Origin: Aquarana catesbeiana
Lineage: Eukaryota > Chordata > Amphibia > Anura > Ranidae
DNA length: 64,000 bases
Reading direction: 5' to 3'
NCBI RefSeq assembly: GCF_042186555.1
Contig: NC_133336.1
Location: 184,444,099-184,508,098, forward strand
Each line of letters opens with the position of its first letter. Positions within the stretch are counted from its first letter, which is position 1. The notes below the pieces were generated by a model. The model saw only the letters and a program-made list of their open reading frames with translations. It did no database searches and was not told where the DNA came from. Below, in pieces: positions 10,927 through 21,334 of the stretch. Made by a program: the position numbers and the translations under genes.

Positions 10927-11040
10927 GGCTGTCTTTTAGCACAATACCAATAAATGAAATTGAACTCTTATCTTTTGGTCTGGCGCTCCTTCCATGTATG
11001 CAGGTTTTTTCTGGTAAAAATTGTCTGCCTGGCACCTTCA

Positions 11041-11891
11041 ATTTTCAGATGTTCGTTGAGCCAGGTGGGGCAGTCAGGGTCACCAACATCTTGAATGTAG
11101 GCCGATTCAGCAGGAGCACCAACGCAGACAAGGATCAGTACAGAACTGCAAAAACATTTTACGTTTACGCAACGACTATTATAACTGTTTGAAAAGATCT
11201 TATTGTTTCACAGTTGCTTCTCTACAAATCTCTTAAAAATGAATATTTTGTTATTTCTTTAACAATAGGGGCTACTCCCTTGATTGGTCTCTTGGGAAGG
11301 GGGTGTTTCTCCTGGAATGTGTAATGGTTTGTCCATGAATAATGTTTCATTGCACAGTGCGACCAAACATTACCGCCCTATAGTCCTTCTGTTATCTACA
11401 GTAAACATGGGTGAGCTTCAAACAATGCATCCTTGTTTCAAAATAACTTTCGTTATGCTCTAAAAATACAGCAAGCAAAGGTCTCAGGAAGCACTAATGT
11501 CTACATCAGTCAGTGACTATTTTTATTCACATAGAGGGGCGTAATTGGCAGCACGCCGTGTCCTTTCTAAATGTTGAGATTAATCGATAGAACGCAAAGG
11601 GTGGTGTAAAAATGTCACAGACGTCACTTGGAGTCTCTCCGAGAATAAAAGTGAGGTTCTCCATTGTCACGAGAGGACATTGACCTCATCCAATGGCAGC
11701 TATATTGCACATTGATTTTCGCAGAAGATGTCCACTGGCTGACCACTCTTGATGGAAAGATTAACTGGAAAGGTTTGAGATTGTAATTATTCTTCTGGTG
11801 TCTTTTTGTCTACTGGTGTCTCCCGTCTTCCTCCAGCATACTCTGGAAATCTCAGATGACTTTACTATTCATGTTTGTATTCTAAATAGTA
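11041..11891. other. Non-coding stretch, no gene seen
   Basis: No repeat family or coding region recognised. This may be single-copy DNA. Confidence 0.5.
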
Positions 11892-12294
11892 GTGGGAATC
11901 AGTGGCAGCTGGTGCTAAAAAATTTTTGGGGAGCGGCAAACAAAGCCCTCCAGGTCGGCACCCACAAAAGGAGCCCTCCAGGCTGGCACTCACCCCACAA
12001 AAGGAGCCCTCCAGGGGTCAACGTTCCCCTGATACCCAGCGCCCCCGGCTTCCACAATAAACCGGTCTTTTTTCTAGGTTCTAAATCTTCAGCCTCCTGT
12101 TCTGATTGGCCAGGACGAGAAGCCAAAAACTGATGGCAAATATTGATTCGCTAATATACAAATATCATACTGGTGACCCCACAATAGGGATAAAACTTTT
12201 CACGCAAGAGAGTTTAATAAGACTCGTGGCCACTCATTAAAATTATAAGAAAAGAGGTTTTACCTTAAACTACATAGAGGGTTCCTTACTGTAA

Positions 12295-12730
12295 TGCCCC
12301 GTACACACGATCGGACATTGATCGGACAGTCCGACAACAAAATCCATGGATTTTTTCTGACTGATGTTGGCTCAGACTTGTCTTGCATATACATGGTCAC
12401 ACAAATCTTTTCGGAAATTCTGATCGCCAAGAACGCGCTGACGTACAACACGTACGACGAGCCAAGAAAAATGAAGTTCAATAGCCAGTGCGGCTCTTCT
12501 GCTTGATTCCGAGCATGCGTGGAACTTTGTGCGTCAGAATTGTGTACACACGATCGTAATTTCCCACAACGGATTTTGTTGTCGGAAAATTTGAGAGCCA
12601 GATCTCAAATTTTGTGTGTCGGAAATTCCGATGGAAAATGTCTGATGGAGCCTACACATGGTCGGAATTTCCGACAAAAAGCTCCCATCGAACATTTTCT
12701 GTTAGAAAATCCGACCGTGTGTATGGGGCA
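12295..12730 (+). mobile_element. Harbinger-type MITE, copy 4
   Basis: 436 bp with perfect TAA duplications (12292-12294 and 12731-12733). Termini and interior match the copy at 4410-4834 in the same orientation, including the GAAGTTCAATAGCCAGTGCG junction. Confidence 0.92.
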
Positions 12731-12733
12731 TAA

Positions 12734-13545
12734 GAGAGTCAAGGATGTGGAATTCCCTTCCACAGTCGGTGGTCTCAGTGGGGGGCATCGATAGTTTCAA
12801 GAGACTATTAGATAATTTGAACGACCACAACGTACAGGGATATACAATGTAATACTGACATATAATCACACACATAGGTTGGACTTGATCTGGGCTTTTT
12901 TTCTCAGACAATAGGTGCAGGAACTCCCCTTTTCCAAGTCACCCCTTTTCCCCGCCCCTACCCACCTCCGAGCACCGTCCCTTGGTTCCATCCCCTACCC
13001 ACCTCCCAGTACCACCCCTTTTAGACAATTCAGAACCAAGTATCATTTTTAAGTAATTTGTATGGAATTTGGTAATGATATCAAGAAAAGCAGTAAAATA
13101 GATCCCCTTCAGTCAGCAACAATAGATCCCCCTAACAACAATGTACCACCCACAACAAAATTCCCCCCCAAGCAACAATAGACTCCCGGGCAGCATCAAC
13201 AGATCTCCGCACAGCCAGAATTAATAGACTCTCTGGCAGCCATCAACAATAGACCCCTCCCCCAGCAGTAGATCTCCTTCAGCAACAACTGACCCCCTAG
13301 CAACATAAGACTCACCCCTAGCAACAATAGGTCCCCCACCAGCAACAATAGACCCCCCTGCAAAAATAGATCCCCCAGCAGTGAGCATCAATACCCTGCA
13401 GCACACGCCAGCACCCCTTGCCATTACATACAGTCAGTCCAGGAGGTGTCGGAACTGCGTTCCCCGCGTTCGCGCTGAAAAAAAGCCCTGGACTTGATGG
13501 ACTTGTGTCTTTTTACAACCTCACCTACTATGTAACTAATATCAC
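12734..13545 (+). mobile_element. CR1 LINE 3'-end fragment, split by a hAT
   Basis: 3' end of a CR1 element with ACGACCACAACGTACAGGGA and TGGACTTGATGGACTTGTGT, ending near CTATGTAACTA, the sense counterpart of 52893-53150. The two parts (12734-12889 and 13491-13545) join exactly once the hAT at 12890-13490 and one copy of its 8-bp duplication are removed. Confidence 0.8.
12890..13490. mobile_element. hAT-type MITE with internal minisatellite
   Basis: Ends CTGGGCTTTTTT and AAAAAAAGCCCTG, flanked by an exact 8-bp direct repeat GACTTGAT (12882-12889 and 13491-13498). The interior from about 13105 to 13390 is a degenerate tandem array of AGCAACAATAGATCCCCC-like units. No transposase. Confidence 0.85.
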
Positions 13546-14594
13546 AATCGGGAGGGTTTGTGGTGCACTGCTCTGCGCCCCAAGGACAACCTTTTACAAG
13601 CCAATTAGAGCCTCAGGCTCTAAACACGTGCTTGTAAAAAAAATGACAGACCTCATAGAAACCTATTAGTCCGGCACCCAGTGTGTAAACTAGGGAGGCT
13701 GCGCCCCTGGGCCCCTTATGGAATGGCCGCCACTGGTGGGAATAATTAACAAGATCTGACCATCCCCTAAATCTATGGAAGAGATTCCCTATAAGAGCCC
13801 TCTGGAGTACACATCTAGGGTTTGCCAGCATCTAACAGATATTTTAAATTATAGTTTGATACTGATTTTGTATTATTCTTAGCCAATTGCAGATGCAATT
13901 GTCCATTAAACAGATTTTATGAACTGGTTTGTAAAATGTGCATTTAAACTTAAACAACAGTCTACATACCTACACAGCTCTTTCTACTAAGTTGTTCTTC
14001 CAACTCTGTATCAGGGAAACCATTTGTGCAGCTACACAAGAGTTCTCTGGGATTCAGGGGCCCATTTATTTGCCCAATCAGTATCTGATTGGGCAGATAC
14101 TGTCACCCCTTCCCTATGTCACATGGACCTGAAAACTGCACAAGTCTTGGCCACATAGCATCACTGGTTGAAAGAATTTGGCAGTGCCAAGGTCGTTGGG
14201 GCCTAGAAACCAATGACACTTGGCTACATAATGTCATTAGATGCTAAGATGCCAGCACCCTCAGAAGCCCCCAGTGTCTCATCAACCAATCAAGTTTGAC
14301 CACACAACATTATTGATTGCTAGGATGCTGGTGGCCCTGAGGCTGTTGGCATACTACCAACCAATGATGCTTGGCGGCATGGTGTCATTGGTTGCTAGGA
14401 TGCTAGCAGCACCAAGGCCGCCAGTGTCCCAGCGACCAGTTAGGTTTGCCCAAATAACACCATTGATGGCTAGCATGCTGGTGGCTCTGAGGCTGTTGGT
14501 ATCCTAGCAACCAGTGATGCTTGGCAACACAGTGTCAGTGGTTGCTAGGATGCCTTCAGCCTTGAGGCCGCAGGTGTCCTAGCAATCAAATGGA

Positions 14595-14920
14595 GCCAGC
14601 CTGATGAAGGAGGCGAGGCCTCAGAAACACGTTGCGGCCTGCCCCCTTTCTAGCTTGCCTGTCGGTTCTTGGCATCTTGACAAAAGTGCGTGAGAGCCTG
14701 TGATGCCACCGGTGATATCTCCCTCTGCAGCGGGTCCGAGCTTGTGCCTGCAGCTGTCCTTCACTCCATCTAGATTGATGCTGTTTCATCCTGCACACCA
14801 CACCAGCCCTGTATGCAGAATGCAAGAAGCTTTTATGTAAATGGATATGGAATAAAATTATTGTTGGTTTTTACTCATACTGATCTGGTACCCTCTCTGC
14901 TTCCTTGAATGGACTTGGCC
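14595..14920 (+). mobile_element. Insert with hammerhead-like motif inside the minisatellite
   Basis: About 325 bp that interrupts the tandem array. It starts with the motif at 14601-14634 and runs to a region with AATAAAATTATTG. No coding sequence. By position and motif it resembles a short Penelope-related or retrozyme-like insertion; boundaries are approximate. Confidence 0.45.
14601..14634 (+). ncRNA. Hammerhead-ribozyme-like motif
   Basis: CTGATGA, then GAGGC pairing with GCCTC across GAG, then A, GAAAC, AC, GTT. All three conserved boxes are present and stem II is a clean 5-bp helix. Stem III is only about 2 bp, as in the minimal hammerheads of Penelope-like elements. Stem I with the flanking GCCAGC and GCGGCC is only partly paired. 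Confidence 0.55.
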
Positions 14921-15455
14921 ACACACCAACAGTGGTTGCTAGGATGCTTTTGCTAGGTCGTTGGTGTCCTAGCAACCAATGACACTTGGCTGCATAATGT
15001 CATTGGTTGCTATAATTCCAGCAGCACCAAGGTGGCTGATATCCCAGCAATCAGTCAGGTTCATCCACAAAACATTGTTGGTTGCTAGGATGCTGGTGGC
15101 CCTGAGGCTGTCAGCATCCTAGCAATCAATGACGTTTGCTGCATAATGTCATTGGTTTCTAGAATGCCAGCAGTCCCAAGGCCACTGCTGTCCCAGCAAC
15201 CAATCAGGTTCACCCAAACATCATTGGTTGCTAGGATGTTGATGGCCCTGAGGCTGTTGGCGTCCTAGTAACCAATAATGTTTGGCGGCACAGTGTCATC
15301 GGTTGCCAGGATGCTGGCCGGGCCGCCCTGAGGCGGCCAGTGCCCTTGCAACTATTTAGGCTTGGCCATACCCCATCATTGGTAGGTAGGATGCTGGTTA
15401 CTAGGCTGCCAGCATCCTAGCATCCATGAAGCTCAATCACCCAGCACCCTTGAGA

Positions 15456-16046
15456 CCTGTGTACAAAGCAGGCTTTGCATCAAATTCAGGTACATGTTTC
15501 TGACATGTACATGAATTTGTTGTGTTCATTTTTTTGCATAGTGACGCAGACACTCTTCTTAGGAATATCTGTGCCACTCCTTATGAATTCCAGGGAACAT
15601 GTGTTCCTTACACAAATGTGTACCCCCAGAAAAAAAAAAACACATTACACCAGTTACGGTTTTTACATGCTCGCCTGTAGCCATGCACCTGTGTATACAC
15701 CCTAGGCCTTGTTTACACTTGGAGGGTAAAAGGTGGCTGAGCTGTGCTTTTACTGCCCCCCAACTGCTTCCCCTCAAGCTGCAAAAGCAGTGGTAAGGGA
15801 TGTACACATGCCATGGCCGTGGTGCTTTTCTTTGCAGCCGTGCCATGAATTTAACCCTCTTTTGCACTCGGTGGCCAACACTGTGAATTCAAGTGAACGA
15901 GGCAGCACCACAACCACACTGATGGTACTGGCTGGAAAGGGGTTAAAACAGGCGGTGAGGAGACGACATAATGCCTCCTTGCCACCTATCAAATACACTC
16001 TGAAGAGCAATCCACTGAAGATTGCTCTTCAGAGGGCTAATGCTAG
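15456..16046. other. Non-coding stretch, no gene seen
   Basis: Lies between two parts of the minisatellite-like sequence. Open frames near 15733-16077 show no domain. Looks repeat-derived but I cannot name the family. Confidence 0.45.
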
Positions 16047-16382
16047 CATACCTCCCAACTTTTTCAGATGGGAATGAGGGACACCTATCAGCAAAAGTAT
16101 GCAGGCATAGGACACACACCTTGCCACGCCCACTTAAAGGACAATTGTACAAAAAAAAACCAAGATTGATTAAACCCACAAGTGCTTTTTTACCACTACT
16201 ATTCCTTTATATTGGCTTTTGGAATTTACAAATTCAGAGGTTTAGCACTGGGAAACATTTTTTGATAGATAAAAAGTGAATTTTATATACAACTATATAG
16301 ATCAGACCAAAATGAGGGACAAATGAGGAGGAAAGAGGGACAGAGGGACATTGCTCCAAATCAGGGACAGTTGGAAGCTATG
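16047..16382. mobile_element. 336-bp MITE with 7-bp target duplication
   Basis: Ends CATACCTCCCAACT and AGTTGGAAGCTATG (inverted, 12 of 14), flanked by ATGCTAG at 16040-16046 and 16383-16389. The right interior carries repeated GAGGGACA units. Probably hAT-related given the duplication length; an 8-bp reading is not exact. Confidence 0.65.
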
Positions 16383-16420
16383 ATGCTAGCAGCCCTTATA
16401 CACTTTAACTTTTGCAACCA

Positions 16421-17008
16421 TTAAAGCGGAGTTCCAACTACAAACTATTTTTTTTAAACCTTTCAAAAGCATTTAATAAGGCTTCATAACACTCACATCT
16501 TCTATTAAAATTCTCTCCCGATGTCCGGTTTTATCTGTTTTAATAACTTTGATCTTGTTGTTCTGTACGTTCTCATTTTGCTTGTGGGCATGTGAAGCCC
16601 ACAAGCATCCTGTTCCAGGATACGGTGCTGCTGCTGGACCAGCATGCACCACCCCGTTCTCGCGCATGCGCAGTAATGCGCCGCAGCGGCGCTGTAAAGT
16701 ATACAGGTTGCCATAACGGCCGTCGTCGTCGGAAGTGCCCGCCCCGTTGTTATGGCAACCTAGCCCTCGGCGCAGCCCACTGACTCCTGGGAAAGGATGA
16801 CACACATCTCCCAGGAGCAGTAGCGAGTGGAGGCGCCGAGGGAAATGACGTCAGGAGCCGAGGTAATGAAGGAGGCAGATTTCGAGGGACCACATAGCAA
16901 CAGGCATAAAAAGGTAAGTAAAAAAATTTTTTTTTCTCCAAATGTTTTTTTTAATTTATTTCATTGCACATTAATTTTTTTTTTTTTTTGGGTGGAACTC
17001 CACTTTAA
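16421..17008. mobile_element. TTAA-flanked MITE-like repeat
   Basis: Begins TTAAAGCGGAGTTCCA and ends TGGAACTCCACTTTAA, an inverted match of 15 in 16 with TTAA at each limit. The interior is GC-rich and non-coding and contains TTGCCATAACGGC with its partner GTTATGGCAA. Same end type as 9357-9863. Confidence 0.65.
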
Positions 17009-17171
17009 GGCTTGGCCACAGCCCATCATTGGTAGCTAGGATGCTGGTTACTAGACTGCCAGCATCCTAGCTTCAATTCTTGCATTTGCAAAAAAAATAT
17101 CGAATAGCCATAACTTTCTTTCTAAACAATTTAGACTCATATTTGATCAAACTGAGTTGATAGGCTAGGAC

Positions 17172-17449
17172 CAGGGGCGGACTGACCATTGAGCGATTCG
17201 GTCACTGCCCAAGGGCCCTGGGCCACTAGGGGCCCCATAAGGGTTTCCAGCCTCAGTAAAACCAGGGACAGTATGTATAAATCTGTTTTTTTTACATCTG
17301 TCTGTGTATACTGTGTGTACATGTATGTGTATACTGTGTGATTGTATACTGTGTGTGTGTATACTGTGTGGCCCCATAATCTCTGATTGCCTGGGGGCCA
17401 CATAATCTCCTATTGCCCGGGGGCCCCATGAGTTATCAGTCCGCCCCTG
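17172..17449. mobile_element. hAT-type MITE, 278 bp
   Basis: Ends CAGGGGCGGACTGA and TCAGTCCGCCCCTG, perfect inverted repeats, with an exact 8-bp target duplication GCTAGGAC (17164-17171 and 17450-17457). The interior holds a TGTATACTGTG tandem tract (about 17300-17370) and short tandem GGGGCCCCATAA-like blocks. Confidence 0.92.
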
Positions 17450-17590
17450 GCTAGGACTTAACATTTTCAGATTCTTTGTTCAGAAATAAGATCGTGCTTC
17501 AATCAATCAGATTATGGAATCACATGGGGCAAATAGAAATGCAGTCGATGACTTATGATCGTAACTTATGATTTAGAACTATTAATCTAA

Positions 17591-17969
17591 TGCCGTGTAC
17601 ACACGAGCGGACTTTCGACGGACTTTTGACGGAGTTCCGACGCAACGGACTTGCCTACACACGATCACACCAAAGTCCGACGGATTCGTACGTGATGACG
17701 TATGACCGGACTAGAATAGGGAAGTTCATAGCCAGTAGCCAATAGCTGCCCTAGCATCGTTGTTCATCCGTCGGACTAGCATACAGACGAACGGATTTTT
17801 CAACCGGACTCGAGTCCGTCGGAAAGATTTGAAACATGTTCCAAATCTAAAATCCGTCAGATTTTCCGACAGCAAAGGTCCGATGAAGACCACACACGAT
17901 CGAATTGTCCGGTGGATTTGTTCCGTCGGACCTTTGCTGTCGAAAAAGTCCGGTCATGTGTACACAGCA
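17591..17969. mobile_element. Harbinger-like MITE, second subfamily
   Basis: About 380 bp with inverted termini TGCCGTGTACACACGAGCGG and TGTGTACACAGCA. TAA precedes it and TAT follows, so the target duplication is imperfect. The interior repeats TCCGTCGGA palindromes but does not align with the main MITE family beyond the ends. Confidence 0.7.
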
Positions 17970-17974
17970 TATCA

Positions 17975-18716
17975 ATTGGATGAGTTATCACTATAGATCA
18001 ATTATTCCGAACGTCGATCATTTATGGAAGTGTCTATGGCCGCTATTATAGACGCTAGTTTTTTTATCATTTAGACTCTGAGTAGGACGGTAAATCTGCA
18101 GCGTCGGTGGGATCTGAGGACAAGTTTGGGAAACACTTCCATAAATAAAAGTCGATCTGCCCTTATACGGCCTCAGCAAGCATGCTGCATGCAAGAAGTC
18201 CCATTCACAGAGATGGTGGGGGGTGGGTGATGTGTGAGTGACAGCTCTGTCAGGCTGAGTGGGCGATCGGTCTATTGTCTTCCAGTCAGCTGTGTTGTAG
18301 TTCTGTCTGCGGCTGGCTGACTAATCAGCAAAAACTTGCTTTCTTCTACAATTACTATGCGCTACCTGTCAGCACGGCTATAAAGTGGTTTTAGTAAACC
18401 TATGACAACATAGGGCTTCAGTTTCTGTCTTGCCTTAGGATTGCCACAGGGTGTCTGAAACACACATCCACACCGAATGCACACATTGAGGGAGATTTAC
18501 TAAAACCGGTGCACACAGAATCGGACGTTAGAAGCTGATTGGTTACTATGCACAGCTGCATCAGATTCTGTGCGCTCCAGTTTTAGAAAATCTCCCCCAT
18601 GGTAATGTGTGATTTACTGCAGCTCCTTTGTGATGCATGGAAATCAATGAAGTGTCACTTTGACGTTTCAATAAAGTTAAGAAAAAAAAAAAAAAGGTAA
18701 GCAGTGCCTTGCATTG
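17975..18716. other. Non-coding stretch, no gene seen
   Basis: Nothing coding. The segment about 18488-18600 contains TGAGGGAGATTTACTAAAAC and its inverted counterpart TTTTAGAAAATCTCCCCCAT, which suggests another decayed small palindromic repeat. Confidence 0.5.
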
Positions 18717-18720
18717 TTAA

Positions 18721-19673
18721 CCGCTTCAGATTTTACCCCCTTCCTGACCAGAGCACTTTTTGCGATTCGGCACTGCGTCGCTTTAACTGACAATTGCGCG
18801 GTCGTGCGACTTGCATCCAAACAAAATAGACGTCCTTTTTTCCCCACAAATAAAGCTTTCTTTTGGTGGTGTTTGATCACCTCTGCGGTTTTTATTTTTT
18901 GCGCTATAAACAAAAAAAGAGCGACAATTTTGAAAAAAACGCATTATTTTTTACTTTTTGCTATAATAAATACCCCCAAAAATATATAAAAAAACTATTT
19001 TTTTCCTCAGTATAGGCCGATATGTATTGTACATATTTTTGGTAAAAAAAAAATCGCAATAAGCGTATATTGATTGGTTTGCACAAAAGTTATAGCGTTT
19101 ACAAAATAGGGGATAGTTTTATGGCATTTTTATTTTTAATTTTTTTTTTCATTAATAATGGCGATTTTTATCGGGACTGTGACATTATGGCGGACACATC
19201 GGACACTTTTGTCACTATTTTTTGGACTATTGTCATTTATACAGCGATCAGTGCTAAAAAAATGCACTGATTACTGTGTAAAGGATACTGGCAGTTAACC
19301 ACTAGGGAGCGATGAAGGGGTTAAGTGTGTCCTAGGGAGTGATTCTAACTGTGGGGGGGAGGGGCTACCACTCACATGACAGCGATCACTGCTCTCGATG
19401 ACAGGGAACAGTGATCTCTGTCATGACACAAGGCAGAACAGGGAAATGCCTTGTTTACATAGGCATCTCCCCGTTCTGAGGCTCCGTGACACGATCGCCG
19501 GGAGACCGGCGGACAACGAGTCCGCCAGTCCCGCGGACACGGTCACGCTGCACGCAGCAGGCACGTGCGCGCGTCTGCTAGTCCCGGCTCTTAAAGGGGA
19601 CGTACAGGTACGCCCATTTGCCTACTGCTGCCATTGTGCCGATGTATATCAGCACGCGGCGATTGGCAAGCGG
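18721..19673. mobile_element. TTAA-flanked repeat, copy 1 (full)
   Basis: Starts CCGCTTCAG and ends GGCAAGCGG with TTAA on both sides (18717-18720 and 19674-19677). The sequence contains a GTTTGATCACCTCTGC block and poly-T/poly-A runs shared with two further partial copies. Only about 7 bp of the ends are inverted repeats, so superfamily assignment is weak. Confidence 0.6.
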
Positions 19674-19807
19674 TTAACCACATGCCCTCTGGAAGATTTA
19701 CCCCCCTTCATGAGCAGACCATGACTACTTGTACTTTCTCCTGGAGTAACATACAAATAATAAAGAGTGGAAATCACTTTGGGATTAATGCCGCTTTAAA
19801 TTAGTAA

Positions 19808-20205
19808 TTAACCTGTTCAGCTCCGGAAGATTTACCCCCCCCCCTTCATGACCAGACCATTTTTTTGTGATACGGCACTGCGTTACTTTAACTGACAATT
19901 TCGTGGTCGTGCGACATTGTACCCAAATAACATTTGTGTCCTTTTTTCCCCACAAATAGAGATTTCTTTTGGTGGTATTTGATCACCTCTGCAGTTTTTT
20001 TTTTTTTTTTTTTTTTTTTTTGCACTATAAACATAAAAAGACCAACAATTCTGAAAAAAAAACTATTTTTTACTTTCTGCTATTAAACATATTCAATAAA
20101 AAGAAAAAAAAAAAAATCTTCATCAGTTTAGGCCTATATGTATTCTGCTACATATTATTGGTAAAAAGAATCCCAATAAGTGTATATTGATTGTTTTGCT
20201 ATGGG
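19808..20205. repeat. TTAA-type repeat, partial copy 2
   Basis: Matches the first half of 18721-19673 (GACCAGACCATTTTT, CGGCACTGCGTTACTTTAAC, TTTGATCACCTCTGC) in the same orientation. Truncated on the right. Confidence 0.7.
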
Positions 20206-20299
20206 CTCCAGCCCCAGATCTTTTGTAGACCTAGCAACGCCCCTGCCTGCCAGTGTCATTAGTACAGTGACAGTGCATATTATTTAGGACTGATATCAC

Positions 20300-20862
20300 T
20301 GTATTAGTGTCACTGGTCCCCAAAAAAGCGTAAAAAGTGTCACTTAGTGTCAGATTTGTCTGTCGCAATGTCGCAGTCCCACCTATAAGTCACTGATCGC
20401 TGCCATTACTAGTAAAAAAAAAATCAATAAAAATTCCATAAAAATATCCCATTGTTTGTAGACGCTATAACTTTTGCGCAAACCAATCAACATTCCCTTA
20501 TTGGGACTTTTGTACCAAAAATATGTAGCAGAATACATATTGGGCTAAATTGATGAAAAAATTTGATTTTTTGTACATTTTTTTATTGGATATGTAGCAG
20601 AAAGTAAAAAAACATTGTTTTTATTTTTTTTGTCCAAATTGTCGGTCTTTTTTTGTTTATAGCGCAAAAAAAAAAAAAAAAATGCAGAGGTGATCAAATA
20701 CCACAACAAGAAAGCTCTATTTTTGGGGAAAAAAGACATAAATTTTATTTGGGTACATCATTGCACGACCGCACAGTTGTCATTTAAATTAACGCAATGC
20801 CGTATCGCAAAAAATGGCCTGGTCATGAAGGGGGTGAAACCTTCTGGGGCTAAAGTGTTTAA
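20300..20862. repeat. TTAA-type repeat, partial copy 3, inverted
   Basis: The same repeat in reverse orientation (GCAGAGGTGATCAAATACCA, TTAACGCAATGCCGTATCGC). With copy 2 it forms a large inverted pair separated by about 95 bp. Confidence 0.7.
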
Positions 20863-20869
20863 AGATATA

Positions 20870-21332
20870 TACACATGTGTGTGTACAGTATAAATTATTA
20901 TCATTATAATTAAATTTATTTAAAATAATTATAAACTCTTTTATAATCTTTGTTTTTTGTGCTAGTAACATGCATTTCTATAGCTTTCATTTTGTTTCTT
21001 TATATAATTCGCTTTTATGCCAACAACTTTTACTTCTTCCTGGCAGTTGACGCGTTTCCTCACATAAACATGGTTAGGTACTACCCACTGTTTTTGTAAT
21101 TAATTTGGTTTCCATAGCAGAACCAAGTTTCTATTATGATTTTTATTTTAGGTGTAGGCGCAAAAAAATGTGTCATCGGCCTCAGAAAGTATGACACATC
21201 ATAACTACTAAATATAAAAAAAATGGTCAGAAGTAAATATAACAGGCTGGGGGATCCACTGATTTGGTCAATTTAAGCGCATGCAAAAGCAAAGCATATG
21301 TAATATTAGTTTAAAAATGATTTGACCAGACA
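20870..21332. other. AT-rich non-coding stretch
   Basis: No gene or named repeat recognised. Confidence 0.5.
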
Positions 21333-21334
21333 TA

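Larger units (their letters stand above)
10160..11040. mobile_element. Foldback element with two hammerhead-like motifs
   Basis: Two long inverted arms: left about 10200-10223 continuing at 10646-10730, right about 10919-11022 (matching blocks include CATGGAAGGAG, GCCAGGCCAAAAGAT and GCTAAAAGACAGC). The left arm is split by a MITE at 10224-10639. Each arm ends inward in a motif of the type CTGATGA, stem, GAAACACGTT (see the ncRNA entries). This architecture resembles the long-terminal regions of Penelope-like elements, which carry hammerhead ribozymes, but no reverse transcriptase is present. Confidence 0.6.
11900..13735. mobile_element. hAT-type element with nested insertions
   Basis: Ends CAGTGGC and GCCACTG with an exact 8-bp target duplication GTGGGAAT (11892-11899 and 13736-13743), the signature of hAT. 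Of its 1,836 bp, about 1,250 are later insertions: a Harbinger MITE (12295-12730), a CR1 tail (12734-13545) and a second hAT inside that tail (12890-13490). The original element is therefore a non-coding MITE of roughly 590 bp. Confidence 0.85.
14150..15450. repeat. 75-bp minisatellite with inverted half-units, split by an insert
   Basis: Units of about 75-76 bp built from GGTTGCTAGGATGCTGG and its near complement CAGCATCCTAGCAACC, so each unit can fold. Alternating unit types give a higher-order period of about 151 bp. The array occupies 14150-14590 and 14925-15450; one more partial unit lies at 17013-17065. The insert at about 14595-14920 carries a hammerhead-like motif. Confidence 0.85.
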
